From: Ophioceras dolichostomum
Taxonomy: Eukaryota > Ascomycota > Sordariomycetes > Magnaporthales > Ophioceraceae
Length of the DNA: 64,000 nt
Assembly (NCBI GenBank): GCA_003049485.1
Contig: PYST01000139.1
Location: 1-64,000 of the forward strand
Direction: 5' to 3'
In this document: positions 44,298 to 56,498 of the stretch, piece by piece
How positions within the stretch are numbered: the stretch's first letter is position 1
Layout: each line of letters starts with the position of its first letter
Notes under the pieces: generated by a model
Told to the model about the DNA's origin: nothing
The model's input: the letters and a program-made list of their open reading frames with translations, nothing else
Database searches by the model: none
Translations under genes and position numbers: made by a program

Positions 44298-45548
44298 TCA
44301 TGCTTGCATCAAGAACCTCTCATATGTCTCGATTGGCGGCACGGAAACCACCTGTGTGGCATTCATGCCCCCGCCCCTGAAAGCATAGGTGAAAGTCCAG
44401 CCCGACCCGGCGCCACCATGCTCGCCCTTGTTGTTGACCACGACGAGGCCGCTGGCCACAGCAGGATACTTCTTAACCATTCGCTTAACAGCATCAGCCG
44501 CGGCTTGCTCGGGCGTCATGCCCAGTCGCAGGTTCTCGATAGCCTGATAACAGGGTACGAAACGCATCATGATGTCACCATCGCCAGTGGCACCGCATCC
44601 ACCGACGTCTCCGTCTAGAAGTTCGGTTTGTTAAGTCAATTATTACGTGGTTGAGGGGCCACCGTTGTACAAGACAGAGTAGGAGGAAGTCGAAAGGTAA
44701 ACTGCGACACCCTCCACAAAGCTCAAAGGGAGGATTAAGGCCGCCGTCGGAAGGAACTGCAAATGCCACTCACCAACGTAAGAGCCGCTACCAGTAATCG
44801 GGCCATCCCCGACTCGGCCAGGAACCTTGAAGCCTGCGCCGTTTGTGGAGGTTCCCGCAGCCATTGTGCCCTTGGCGTCAATGGCGATCATGGAGATGGT
44901 GTCATGGGATTCCTGCGGCTCCCCACGCGCCAAGAGCGGATTCACGCCCAGTGGCGAATACGGCCCACATGAGGTCTTGGGATCGGGCATGACGTTGATC
45001 CTGTAGTTGGGCTGACAGTTCGCAGCCCGCCAACCCGAGCAGCGCCGGCGCGTTGCGTCGGTCGCCAAATCCGACTCTAGAAAGCCGTTCGAGACAGCAA
45101 ACGCCGTCGCCAGCTCTCCAGCGAGCAATGTGTGGGTGGTGCGGTCCAACACAGCGCGGGCGACGGAGATGGCGTCCTTGATCCTCCGCAGCGCTGCGAC
45201 AGCACCGGACTTCATGGTCGTGCCATCCATGATCATAGCGTCCAGAGTTGTCTCGCAGTGCTCGTCAGGCGAGCCGCCGAAGCCGACGGAGCCATCGCAC
45301 TGGAGCGCCTCGCACGTGGAGCCGCCCACCTCCACGGTGTCCAGGGCTGCGGTGGCGCTGGTGGTCTTCTGCAAGAACTCGAAAGCGGCGTCGGTCGCGG
45401 CTGTAAACGGACCTCCCCACGTGTTGATGACCATCGGTAGTCCCGGCGAGGGGGCAGATTCGGCAAGAGGCATTCTCATCGCTCCGCCGCCCATCAGAGA
45501 CAGGAGGGCCACTAGCCTTAGCTGGGCGACTCGGCTGAGACCTGGCAT
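44298..45548 (-). CDS. N4-(beta-N-acetylglucosaminyl)-L-asparaginase (aspartylglucosaminidase)
   Basis: Exons are 44774-45548 and 44298-44614 (intron 159 nt), giving 363 residues. It cleaves the GlcNAc-Asn bond during glycoprotein breakdown, normally in the vacuole/lysosome or secreted pathway. A signal peptide is present (LRLVALLSLMGGGAM). The N-terminal nucleophile is Thr217 in HDTISMIAID, where autoprocessing would create the two subunits. The substrate pocket motifs are WGGPFTAAT near 44-52, GSYVDGDVGGCGATGDGD across the splice site, and a C-terminal GWTFTYAFRGGGM. The start was moved to the ATG at 45548 because the longer frame begins at a non-ATG codon. Confidence 0.9.
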
Positions 45549-46903
45549 TTTTTTGAGTTGCTGGCACCAGGAAGTTGCAGGTGTCAATTGCGCGCTAGGA
45601 TGCAGGAACCTTCTGCGAGTGTGGCACACCTGCGCGATGACTGGTCGCCTAACCGGATGACGGCAGGATCGATCAATCAGGACACCGATTGAAGAGACGA
45701 TGGTGGCGGATTTCTGGGGAAATGGAGTTTGCCTCGTTGTGTTATGCCACCAGAAGTCCCCAACTGATCTGCGCTAGCGATAAGAACGGCAGCATGACGG
45801 TGGAGAGTGGAACTCGAAGCCAGAGCCTGATCCGGAAGGTCGACGGCTCAACTGAAAAAACCCCAAGCAGATATCGCTAGGGTTCATTGGCGACCTGCAC
45901 TTTACCCAAGAAGTTGGACAACGAACCCCTCTCGATCTGAGCGATGGCGGGGATGGACGCCAAGAGTGCGGACGCTACTGAGAGGAACTGAGGGGGAGCC
46001 ACCGGCCTAAGAATGGAATATTAGGTGCAGCGTTCCTTCGACATCATCGTGATCAACAACATCATCAAATCTATCCCTCAACAACAATCCCGGCTACGAA
46101 TTCCGCAGGTCTGTGATGGAAAATCGATAGAATGCTTCTCGAAATGGAAATTGGCCCCCTCAAACGGTCAAAACGGCTGCCGCCGGCGATCCCCGCCCAC
46201 TCACGAGCTTCGCCAGGTACCTGCGCCACAGCGCAGTACAATGCGACCCACCACATAGCCCTCGGCTCCCGGGTGCCAGAGCCATTTTCTACTTCTTCCT
46301 GGCAGCAAGCCACTTGGCCACCCAACTCAGATGACCCGGCCGGGCTCCCTCGTTACCGTCAGGATATGGCTGCCCACATGCAGGCAGGCTTTTTTGCCCT
46401 GTGCCGCCTATTTGGTCCTTTCCAGTACCCCAAGGCATGCTGGACTGCCTTAGCATCCCCCTAAGCTAAGATAGGCAGTTCAAGATGTTGCCCAGCAAAA
46501 TATGGGGGAATCCGTGGCACAGACGCTGGGAAAGGAACCCGAACATGAGGATCGCCCATTGGATTGTAGAGAAAAGAGGCTGAGTGAGGCTCTCCTAATA
46601 TTGATTTGAAGACAAAAATGTGGCACATGGAATTTGATCATCGACGTAAATCTGCCCAGCCGTTCACGTATATATCGTGAGGGCCGTCTCCTGCCAGGCT
46701 TGGTACCATTCCATTTACGATTGTTGCATCATCAGCTTCACGCTTGGGACATCACCAACCCTGAGCACGAGTACGATCCAATAGACGGCAGATAAAGAGC
46801 CGCCAACATCTTCGACCCCCCGTCGATAGGTGTCTTTCACAAGCAACTCGAGAACGAAACCGACACCACCACAAAACACACCACAGAAACAACAGAAACA
46901 AAC
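45549..46903. other. Intergenic spacer with divergent promoters
   Basis: Separates aspartylglucosaminidase (minus) and a small membrane protein (plus). No gene supported. Confidence 0.45.
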
Positions 46904-47506
46904 ATGCCCGCCTTGTCAAGGATCTTTCCTCTAAGGAGGACAACAACAACAACAACAACCTCGCCCTTCCTCACAACCGCCAAGAGATGGGTATCCTCCA
47001 AAAACAGCACCCAGCCACTCGACCGCACGGCCGCGATCCTAATCGCGATCGTCATCACCGTCTTCGTGCTCATCTTCCTCACCATCTGCTGCTTCAACAT
47101 CCACCGCCGCACCCGACGACAGCGCTACACTGTTTCTACCACCATCACAAACACATACGCGCCGCCAGCGCGGCCCCCGGCGCCCTTCGCCTTTACTACC
47201 ACATACGGCAACAACAACAACAGCACATACGTCGGCGGTCCCGTCCCCGGCGCGTCGCGCGTCTTCTACGCCCCGCCGCCGCCACCGAAACCCCATTCTC
47301 CTGCTCCTGCTCGGGCGAGCATCTACGACCCTACCAAGACTACTACCACTACCACTACCACCACCACTACCACTGCCCCGGATGTGGCCCCGCCTTCGTA
47401 CTACGCTGCCACCGCGGGCAGGACGCCTGAGGTGTTGTCGCCTTTGGAGCCGGCGCATACGAGGGGGTGGAGGACGAGCAGGAACGACGATGGCGTTATC
47501 AGGTGA
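46904..47506 (+). CDS. Single-pass membrane protein with poly-Thr and Pro-rich tail
   Basis: A single exon encodes 200 residues, ATG in AACATGCCCGCC. One strong membrane helix lies at about 45-63 (AAILIAIVITVFVLIFLTICCF), followed by a basic stop-transfer stretch (HRRTRRQR). The cytosolic tail is Pro-rich (YAPPPPPKPHSPAP) and carries a poly-Thr run coded by ACT/ACC repeats at 47337-47374. This architecture resembles small fungal wall-integrity or trafficking membrane proteins, but no family is recognised. Confidence 0.6.
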   Translation: MPALSRIFPLRRTTTTTTTSPFLTTAKRWVSSKNSTQPLDRTAAILIAIVITVFVLIFLTICCFNIHRRTRRQRYTVSTTITNTYAPPARPPAPFAFTTTYGNNNNSTYVGGPVPGASRVFYAPPPPPKPHSPAPARASIYDPTKTTTTTTTTTTTTAPDVAPPSYYAATAGRTPEVLSPLEPAHTRGWRTSRNDDGVIR

Positions 47507-48414
47507 TGATGCCGCAGAGAGAGCGGAGGGTGCATGATGCTTGTGCTTCTGTTCGTGTACATTACTTAGACCGGCTGGCCAGACGGATGCAGCTGGCGGA
47601 TGCTTGCTTGACTTCCTAGAGATACCCCATTATTTTTTTCTTCTTCCTCTTCATGTACAACCATTTTGACTGCTTATGTACATTACATCCTTTCTCTTTG
47701 ATGGAGATAACCGGCAGCCAAAGGGCAGGCAGGTTTCTTCCTCCCAAGACAATTTGATCTTGCTTTGATCCGATTCATTACTCCGGTCCTCGGCGCCGCC
47801 CGACCCCGATACCATGATGGTCTCTTGAAAGAATTGGGATCGTAGCAACCGGACCCCTGAACCCCAGCTGTGTACGTCAGGCAGACGAACCAAGATCCTT
47901 GTTCGAGTGCTTCTTGAAGAGTTTCCACGGTTCCCAAAGGTCCGGTTCCACACATGTCCGTTCTAACATCCTGAAGTCAGCGTGACACGAGCTGCGCATG
48001 CCCCTCATGAGAAACAAGTCCGTGCCGGCGTATGTGAGAATTAGGCAGACTTTGAGCAGTCAAGTCAAAAACCCCGGGCCCCCGAGAACCGGCCGGGCGC
48101 TGCCTGCTGTGGCGGTGAATGAGCCGACGGACAAATGGCAACGAGTGTATCTGGCCTTTGCAGAGGAGGGCGCTGCGAAATCCAAAAGGGTGTATGGCCG
48201 ATGCGCGCACACGCGAGGGTGGCAGATCGGTTTCTAGAGACTCTGTCTGTCGTGGACGACGGCCCGGCAGACACCAACTTGTGACAAGCGGGAATCATGT
48301 GGTGTTTATGCGTCAGGCCTTTCGATGGATTCAATCGCTCTGCCAATTTCGGTGCTAAGAAAGCAGGTAGGGAATGGCGTTGGTTCCCCATCGTCCTTCC
48401 TCTTCCTCTTCCTC
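47507..48414. other. Spacer between convergent genes
   Basis: No gene seen. Checked on the minus strand for an acetyltransferase domain belonging to the ESCO-like gene and none was found. Confidence 0.45.
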
Positions 48415-49335
48415 TCAACCATCATTATCAGAAGCCTCCTCTGCCCGAGCCCGCGCCCGCGCCTGAGCCGCCAGGTGCCTGGCGTGATACCGGGTATGGC
48501 TCCGGGATTCCTTCTTGTCAATCGTATCGTAGAGCGTGTCGCACTCTGCGCAGTGGACGATAGTGCTGCGCAGAGAGAGGTTGAGCGTCATCTGCTGTGT
48601 GCGCGCCTTGTCGGGCGGTGGTCGCCGCTTAACCGCATGCTGCTTTGCAGTTGCCCCGTCATGAGCGCTGAGGGACTGCTGTTGCGTCTTCGTTCCTGTC
48701 TGGCACTCGCATGTGGCTGCGGCGTTGCCGGCAGCGACTGAGTTGAGAGACTTTTCCATCAGGGCTAGCCGAGGGTGTTGTTGCTGGTCTTGATGGAGCG
48801 GGCACGTGTCATCGTGGCGGCCAGCCGAAGGAGGGACGTTTTCTGACTTTGATTTGTCGGCGTCGCGGTCTAGCCAGATATTCGGGCGAGTGGTGAGTCG
48901 CCTTCGGCTGCGCGGTCTGGACTCCGTGGACCGGGCTACGCTCGGAGGTGTCGGCGGCGATGATGGAGCCGCCTCCGGCAGGGGCAGGGGCTCGGGCGAC
49001 CGAGTCCGAAAACTCGACTGCGACTGGGGACTCGATGAGTTCTTGTTGACGTCGGAGCCAGAGGAGGATGTCTTCTTGAAGTACCGGAGTATGGAGGACT
49101 TTGGCGGGCTGGGAGTGGGTGGCGGAGGCGATAGAGCTACGACAATACAGCTTTCAGCGTCGTCGTCGTCGTTGTCGTTGTCGTCGCGGGCCTTCTTCTT
49201 CTTGGGTGTCGAGGGAGTGGCCCGAGGCCTCTTCGGCGGCGGCGCGGTTGATGCGTCCTCCGGCTGCCGATTCCGCTTGCCGTACGTTCGAAGTGGACGT
49301 TGTTTGCCAGGGGCGGCAATGGCCGACGGCGTCAT
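48415..49335 (-). CDS. Stand-alone ESCO/Eco1-type zinc-finger protein
   Basis: A single exon encodes 306 residues from the ATG at 49335. The N-terminal 200 residues are basic, Ser/Pro-rich and disordered, and include KSSILRYFKK, which resembles a PCNA-interacting (PIP-like) box. Near the end lies MTLNLSLRSTIVHCAECDTLYD followed by SHTRYHARHL, the C2H2-type finger found at the N-terminus of Eco1/ESCO cohesin acetyltransferases (C-x2-C-x(n)-H-x3-H). The acetyltransferase domain that normally follows is absent, and the frame ends 20 or so residues after the finger (EEASDNDG). It may be a separate nuclear protein or a truncated Eco1. Confidence 0.72.
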   Translation of the reverse strand: MTPSAIAAPGKQRPLRTYGKRNRQPEDASTAPPPKRPRATPSTPKKKKARDDNDNDDDDAESCIVVALSPPPPTPSPPKSSILRYFKKTSSSGSDVNKNSSSPQSQSSFRTRSPEPLPLPEAAPSSPPTPPSVARSTESRPRSRRRLTTRPNIWLDRDADKSKSENVPPSAGRHDDTCPLHQDQQQHPRLALMEKSLNSVAAGNAAATCECQTGTKTQQQSLSAHDGATAKQHAVKRRPPPDKARTQQMTLNLSLRSTIVHCAECDTLYDTIDKKESRSHTRYHARHLAAQARARARAEEASDNDG

Positions 49336-49818
49336 AATCGATATGCTTGATGGCTTGAACACACTGCGAATTACGGTCAGCCTTCTTTTTCTTAGGGTTC
49401 AGGGGCGATTTAGCTAGGACCGCGCGTACCCGTCGTCGACTCCGTGTCCGGGATCGAGAATTTGAGCCGCCTTGCTCACCGTGAAGAGAGGCCGGCCAAA
49501 CGTCATCAGTGGCAGTGGTACGAACTACGATCTAGTACATCTGAGCAATTGCAGTGGCGCTTGTCGCACACATTCGCCTTGCCAGGGTTGGAATTGGGTG
49601 ATCAAGGCTGATAAAAGGAAGCGGTCGGCGTTGCTCTCGAAGCCCGCCTTTGCTTGTTGTGGAGCACGCGATGCGCGTTGCGCAACGCGTCAAGTCGCGT
49701 AAATTGGACCCGCCCAAACCACCATCCAGTAACTCACGTGACAGAGGCCATCTTGATGGATGGGGAGGAACGCAAACGGGCCAGTATTCATTGATGCATC
49801 AATTGATTGGAAGGCCGT

Positions 49819-50713
49819 CTAAGTTTTCTTTCGCCTTTGCCGCACTGTGTCGACTTCTATTGCGTTTTTGGCGCCCGTGATGGTGGCGAGTGCGCTCTTC
49901 TTGGTTTCCAGCGATTTTTCCACCACCCAAGTCTGCACTACCTCTTTTCGCTCATTGCGAGTTTTGTCCTTGTTGGTCTCGTCCGTCAGGTGCCAGATGT
50001 AGAAATAGTACACGCCCAGCTCCGCGACGCCGACCACGACGCTCCCGCCCATGGCGAGGAAGAGCCTCGCGGGAGTGCTCCACCAACGAGCAAGCACCCA
50101 GAGCGTCGCGCCGGCGCCAATAATGCTCAGCGCGAAGTTGAGGATCAGCATCATCTGCCTGTGCACGTCGTTCATCGTGACATCGTCGTCTCCCATGTCG
50201 TCCTTGTGATGCGGCTTGTTGACCGCGGCGAAGGCGTTGGCAGCGCTGGGGAACATTTGCGAAAAGGTTTCGGTGGTGGGCGCGGGCCTGACCATTCGCT
50301 CGTAGGCTCGGGCTTCTTCTTCGCGACGGAGGCGGGCCATGAGGGCTTTGTATTCGTCAGACTGTTTGGAGGTATCGGACCCAAGTGTTAGGAGTCGTGA
50401 CATTCGCTCGCCTGAGATTCTATGGGTCGGAATAGGGCGCTCTCCTTACCGGTTCGGGTTTTGGTGGCGGTTGTGGGATATACACCCTTGACCCAAGCAG
50501 CAGTTTTTCCAGACCGAAGTCGCCGTCGCATTCGTGTCTTGCCTTCAGTTTCTTCCATAGATCTACGATCTGGCCGTGGGAGATGGGGTTATCCACCGCT
50601 GGTTCGGAAACTGATGGTTCCCCATCTCCGCAACAAACCTGTTCGTCGGGCGAGGCTTGTCGCCAACGCTGTAGGCCTGCGACGATCGCAGGTGTCATTG
50701 TTAGGAGCACCAT
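49819..50713 (-). CDS. VMA12: V-ATPase assembly factor VMA12/TMEM199 family
   Basis: Exons are 50450-50713 and 49819-50361 (intron 88 nt), giving 268 residues. VMA12 is an ER membrane protein that helps assemble the V0 sector of the vacuolar proton pump. Exon 1 ends with LLGSRVYIPQPPPKPEP, which joins SDEYKALMARLRREEEARAYERM in exon 2, a run typical of the family. Two membrane helices follow (about 158-178 and 188-210), including YYFYIWHLTDETNK at their end. It is divergent from COQ1 with 515 bp between start codons. Confidence 0.85.
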
Positions 50714-51228
50714 GACGAGCTAGTTGCGCTCGAGGAGGCAGTCATGGACCTTTTTTGTCTTGCAAGTAGATATGCGCAAAAGCGTCAATATTCACAACAG
50801 TTGTCCGTAGCAGGCAGCAATCCTTGGGCTTGATCGGAGAACGGTCGATGCGCTGTGATGATTGATGATGGGTTGGTACTTCGTCCCGCGCCACATACGC
50901 CAAGACCTGGAAAGCTGCCGGATGGCGGACCCGGCAGCTTGTGGTGGGGCAATGCAGCCACACATCGGGATGAGGCGGGAGCTGAGTGAGTCCATGTCAG
51001 AAAATATCGGCGCATTGGTACCTAGGTCGAAATTTTGGCCGAGATGTACCCAAAGCCATCGGCGAGCCATTGACCGCCTCCAGCACGCATTTCCCACGCT
51101 CGTTTCTCGTATTCGAATTCCCTACAGCTCATTCAATGCTAAATATACGATATTTGTGAGGCCCTCGCAGTAATTGGCCTTTTCTACTGTGGTGAAAACC
51201 AAAGGGAGAAACCTCGCTGCCGTCAGCC

Positions 51229-52704
51229 ATGCAGCTCCGAGTCGGAACCTCGGTCCTTCGGGGCACCACGACCGCCGCCACTTCCGTCCGTGCCGCAGCC
51301 TGCTCCGAATGCGGGAGGAGGGCTTCGATCCAGCCCCGCGTGCGCCAGTCAACAGCTTTGTACCACTCATCAAGGAGGAGGCCATCGGCATGGGCCGCAG
51401 CGGTGTCGGTTGCCACGAATGTGGTGTCGAACGCCGTCACGCGGGCCACAAAAGGTGACCTCGCAATCGACCCCTTGCGGATCGTCGCCAAGGAGATGAA
51501 GTTCCTGACCGGCAACATCAGGAAGCTTCTCGGGTCTGGCCACCCCTCCCTCGACCGCGCCGCGAAATACTACACCCAGGCACAAGGCAAACACGTCCGC
51601 CCTCTGATCGTGTTGTTGATGTCGAGAGCAACATCCCTGTGTCCTAAGGCGCCTCGAGCTCTACCGCAGAGCAGCCCCTCTATAGCCGGCATTGACGCCT
51701 CGATATCCCCTCTGTCCGTCCTCGGGGACGTGAATCCGACCTCTCCGTTGACAACGGGGCTCGACGCAGAAAGCGAACCCTCCTCGACACCCGCTAGCGA
51801 GACAGACATCCTCCCCAGCCAAAGACGACTGGCTGAAATAACAGAATTGATACACACCGCTTCGTTGCTGCACGACGATGTGATCGACCATTCCGAATCT
51901 AGGCGAGGGTCCCCGTCGGCAAACCTCGAGTTTGGGAACAAGATGGCAGTGCTGGCCGGCGATTTCCTGCTGGGCAGGGCATCAGTGGCTCTAGCACGGT
52001 TACGAGACGCCGAGGTGACGGAGCTCCTCGCCACCGTCATCGCTAATCTGGTGGAGGGCGAGTTCATGCAACTCAAGAACACTGCACGCGACGAGGCCCG
52101 CCCGGTGTGGAGCGAGGACGCCCTGACTTACTACCTGCAGAAGACCTACCTCAAGACGGCATCGCTAATCAGCAAGTCCTGCCGAGCTGCTGCCATCCTG
52201 GGCAGTGCTGATGCGCGCACTGTTGACGCTGCCTACGCCTTCGGGAAAAACTTGGGGCTGGCCTTCCAGCTCGTCGACGACATGTTGGACTACACCATCT
52301 CGGCCAAGGACCTGGGCAAACCCGCTGGTGCGGATCTGGAGCTTGGTCTCGCCACGGCTCCGCTCTTGTTTGCGTGGAAAGGCAACCCCGAGCTGGGGGA
52401 GCTCGTGGGGAGGAAGTTCGCAGAGGAGGGGGACGTTGCACGGGTTAGTTACGATTCCGATGATCTCACACATTAGGGTCCCACCAAGTAGTGTTTCCCT
52501 CTCATTGCCGACCCAGTAGGCTGACTAACAAATTCACTACAGGCCAGAGAAATCGTGCTCGCGAGCGATGGCATCGAGCAAACACGGGCCCTGGCACAGG
52601 ACTACGCGGACCAAGCTATCGCCGCCATCAGCGACTTCCCCGACTGCGAGGCCAAGGACGGTCTCATCGAAATGGCCGTCAAGACACTGCAAAGAAGGAA
52701 GTGA
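51229..52704 (+). CDS. COQ1: Mitochondrial polyprenyl diphosphate synthase (ubiquinone side chain)
   Basis: Exons are 51229-52443 and 52543-52704, giving 458 residues. It makes the all-trans polyprenyl diphosphate tail of ubiquinone in the mitochondrial matrix. A basic presequence of about 60 residues is present. Motifs are GKHVRPLIVLL (about 122-132), the first Asp-rich motif DDVID at 216-220 (LLHDDVIDHSESRRG), GDFLLGRA, FMQLKN, KTASLISKS and the second Asp-rich motif DDMLD at 350-354. A low-complexity insertion of about 60 residues between the GKxxRP region and the first Asp-rich motif is usual in filamentous fungi. The intron has donor GTTAGT and a CTAAC branch site. The C-terminus ends AVKTLQRRK. 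Confidence 0.92.
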
Positions 52705-53198
52705 ACACACGAGATCTTCTTTCCTTCCTCGACATCTCGAAGAAAAAATATCTACCACCTGTAAAATATTCGCATAATTTCCGTTTTCTGTTTGGGTTCC
52801 AGGCAAGGGGCTGATGTAGAGAAAAGGTGCGTGGCTGGCTTGCTGGTTGTATATAGTTCTTTCCTTATCACGCATCATAGCTATGGGGAGGTCTGATGGC
52901 ATTCGTTGCCCTGGTATATATGATGGAGCGAAAATATTTCCCGCCCGAGAGAATTCACATACCACCTAAATGGTATAGATAAAGCGAGGGTAGAAGAGAA
53001 CTTGAGGTATCTGGCTGAATGCACGGCTGATCTTAGTACCTTTCTACTCAAGAAAAAAGAGACCCGATTACAATCCTGCTCGCGACAGAAGCCAAACTCT
53101 TGGGATTCGCACTTTCCCCTCGACTTGCCACGACTGAAACAGGATTCGACGGCAAAAGGGGATGGATGAACAGAATCGAAAAGCCAACAGAGAGTCGT

Positions 53199-53920
53199 TT
53201 AGGCGTCGGGGTAGTCTTGACACCAAAGGGACAGTAGCGGAGACTATGAGAAACGCGGGGGTTAGACTTCTCCGTGTTTGTCGTGTAAGAAGGAACCTAT
53301 GCACTCACCAGAGTAGTAACTTGGCAGCAGACTTTCACGCCGGGACAGGCCGCCAAGTTATTGTCGCCTAGAATTTCGCCAGAGAGGAAGGTACGTAGAT
53401 GGTTAGCTTCCGGGGCTCGTCATCATCAAACCGCGCGCACTACCCAGAAACGCTCGGAGATGGGGAACCGAAAGGTGAGCGAGCAGGCAGGGGGATAAAA
53501 ATCACAAAGATAATAAAAAAACTCACAGTTCAACCCATTGATGTCATTAGGGTTCAGCTGATACCCGTAAATTTTAGCCAGCCACACGACCAGCTGCACG
53601 TCGCCCGCGACCATGGCGCGGCAGCACTGCAGCTCCCCGCCGTTGACGGCCGCGCATTGCGGCGAGGGGCTCGTGGTGTGCAGAAGGACCGGCGGCGGCG
53701 AGGCGAGGAGGTTCAGCAGCGGGTCGACGACAGGCAGTTTCGGGAGGGAGAGACCTCGTGGGACGTCGGCGGCGGCGGCGGCGGCAACGTCTTCTGATGG
53801 GACGAGGGCTGGAGCGGGAGCAGGAGCAGGAGCAGGAGACGCGTTGGCGATGCTGCCTAGGAAGAGGAGGAGGAGGAGGCGGGGGGCTAGAAGAGAGGTG
53901 GTTCGGCGCGGGGAGGGCAT
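53199..53920 (-). CDS. Hydrophobin, class I-like
   Basis: Exons are 53527-53920, 53309-53367 and 53199-53243, giving 165 residues. A signal peptide (LLLLLFLGSIANA) precedes an Ala/Pro-rich stretch. The eight cysteines follow the hydrophobin order: C-x9-CC-x31-C-x6-C-x5-CC-x12-C. Spacing CC to C of 31 and the loose pattern fit class I better than class II, although the x6 between the fourth and fifth cysteines is short. The fourth cysteine codon spans the first splice site. Hydrophobins coat spores and aerial hyphae and self-assemble at air-water interfaces. The last exon, which supplies the eighth cysteine, is predicted from a CTAAC branch site and an ATAG acceptor and is less certain. Confidence 0.78.
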
Positions 53921-56498
53921 TGTGCTAGTTAGGAGGGATCAGCGGTGGTGAAGGCGGGATGGGATGGATGGATGATGCTTCTGGCTGTCTGGAGCTAAGG
54001 TGTCTTTGCTCGAGATTTGTCTGGGGGAGCTCGGTTGTGGTTGCTTTATGTGAAGGGTGTTTGACGATAGCTATGCGGTAGTTCGCGAACGCTGCTGATC
54101 TTTTCTATGCCCGGGTTGGCGTTGGAAGTCCAAAACTTGAGGGGGGACTCGTGGACATGTTTCGTTCCGACCTAAACCGTACTGTAGGAGGCGAGGAATG
54201 GGGAAGAAATGGATGGGGGGATGGGGAGAGACGGGGCAATGGCAAGCGGGATTGTGATGCGCGTCGGTTCCAGAGCAACGACTCGAGGCCTCGCTCCTCG
54301 ATGTCTCAGCCAGAAAGGCTCCCAAGAGTGCGGCTGAGGAGAAGTAACCTCTGTTTGGCGACGGAGCAAGCTCCGAACATAATTAGGGAGGATGTGAAAA
54401 TGCGACTGGATGGGATGAACTTGCAGACGCCATCCAATATTCCTAGCGAATCCTACCTTCGTATCACACATCTTGCTTCTGCTCTTATCTGTTCCCTCGA
54501 AAGGGAGGTCCCCGAGCGAGTATGGTCCCCGAAGCACACTCATTGCTCGGCGGGATGTCACTGAGACATTGTCACCATCCATACCCTCCATGCGTGTTTC
54601 CTTCCAGGGTTCAGCTCGGCTGGACCAGGCAAACCATGTGCGTTGTATGGAAAGGCTCGGCTATCTTCTCTCGTCGCATTCCTTGTGCTGCACGACATGT
54701 TTGACAAAACAGAGCCGCTCGGAGTTTGTTTGTTTGCTTCGGAGCGAGCCGAATGGAATCCATCATCCGATCAGCTAGTGAGTGCTATCGTGCAACGTGC
54801 CAGACTACTCAAGGTTTGCGAATAGTACATATAGCATGTTGTTTCCGTTATCGATCAGCTCGGCGACGAGATGGGAAGATGGGGTGGCAGGAGGACGGGA
54901 GTCCACCTCCAAAGTTCGGCTGCTTGTGAAACGAGTAGCGCGAGGGAAACGAGCAAGCCGGAGGGGGACAATTTCGAGCGATGACAGAAAAAACAACGGC
55001 CGTCGCAATCTTCCTGTCGCGCTAGTGGTGCGCCACTGACGTTCGCAGCCTTCCAGCTCTGGCTTGGCCGGGCGCAAAAAGCATCCCTGAGTTCGACCGA
55101 GGACGGACGGGCAACCAAAACGGGCCGTCCCCCACCCACTACGAGGAACACCTGTCACATCACGTCGGCTCCGATACGAACCTCTCCCTCCTTCCTCGCT
55201 TCCTCCATATACATATCATGCACACACTCGGATGTATCGTAGGTAGTGTCCTCGACGCCAACCCTCGAGATCTCTGCCCAGCTTGGTGACAATGATGTTG
55301 AACGTGGTGGTGGAGCTCAAGCTGAGAGGTGGGGGTTTGTGAGCTGAAGTTATGATGATCGGCGGTGCACTCCTGGAGCCTGCACCTCAGCACCTCCCAC
55401 TCTTGACCCCTGCATTCACTTCGCGCACTTCTCATTGGCCGGACCTCTTGCCCAGGTCACAAAAGTGGGTTATCAAGACTTCGGTGGAGATTGGTTTTAT
55501 TTTGACTCCATGCTTTTTTATCATCAGCTTTTGGCTTTTCCCATGTGTGACGTCTTTTTTGCTTTTTGACATGTTTCAATATTGGACTACTCGACTCCCG
55601 TACCGTGTTCTATTCCTTTTTAGGAATATCTTGTCCCGCCGTTGCTGCCCCTCCTTTAGAAATGGGTTTTTATGTGCCAATGTGCCGACATCCATCCTCC
55701 ATAATTTGTTTCATCTTTCTCCCCCCCCCCCCCCNCCCCCCCCCCCCCCAGAGTGTGTTGGTCAGCGAGCTGAGGGAAGTGTGTGTGCTGGGGTGGTGTC
55801 GACGGCATCCCTCTCTCTCGGGCCAGTGCTCTTTCACAGCCAGCACGCACGCCGGCTAGGGGAATTGGATTTCAGAAGAAAGAATCCAAGACAAAAAGAG
55901 TTCTCGACCGGCCGACCAAGTGTCTCACCCGCCGGCCGTCATTCTCAGGCCACGCCCAGCTTTTTGGCAGGAATTTGTACTTAGGCTGGGCATTCTTTTT
56001 TGGGTGCTCGGTACATTGCTTCTATCGCATGCAGGAGCGGGAGCCGAGAGTGTCGGCAAAGCCAGTGCTAGCGCAGTTAATGTATGGTTGGTTGGATGCT
56101 TCCGGGGTTGGCATCAGCCCGGGGCTGTTGATGCTTTCGGTGCTTCCCTCCTCGCTTCCCAACTCCTGCACGGCCTTATTGATACTATGGCTACTTGCTC
56201 AAAATTACTGCGTGGCATCGTTCGTGTCGAGGGTGGGAAGATGTATCAGTCACCCTCCTTCTCGCCATTCCCTTCTCCTTTCGAATAACCGCCGCCCAAG
56301 AGCATTCCCATCATAATCGCCAACTGCCCTCGTCTTATACTTCTTCTGAACCAGCAGAAACGTCGATCATCAGAGCAGTCCTCTCGATCTACAGAATTCC
56401 TGTCCTCTGTCCCTCTCTCCGTCCGAGTTGTTGTTGAAACAAACACCTTCCTTCCACGTGCCAGAGTGAGCAGACAGTCGCAGGATCCCTGAGAGAAT
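53921..56498. other. Long spacer with C homopolymer and one undetermined base
   Basis: No gene supported in 2.5 kb. A run of about 30 C residues spans 55721-55749, interrupted by an N at 55735, where sequencing or assembly is unreliable. Pyrimidine-rich leader sequence of the following P450 lies at 56230-56470. Confidence 0.6.

Noticed and set aside
55352..55984. Open frame of 210 codons across the C homopolymer
   Set aside because: It depends on the length of an unreliable C run with an N and shows no protein features.
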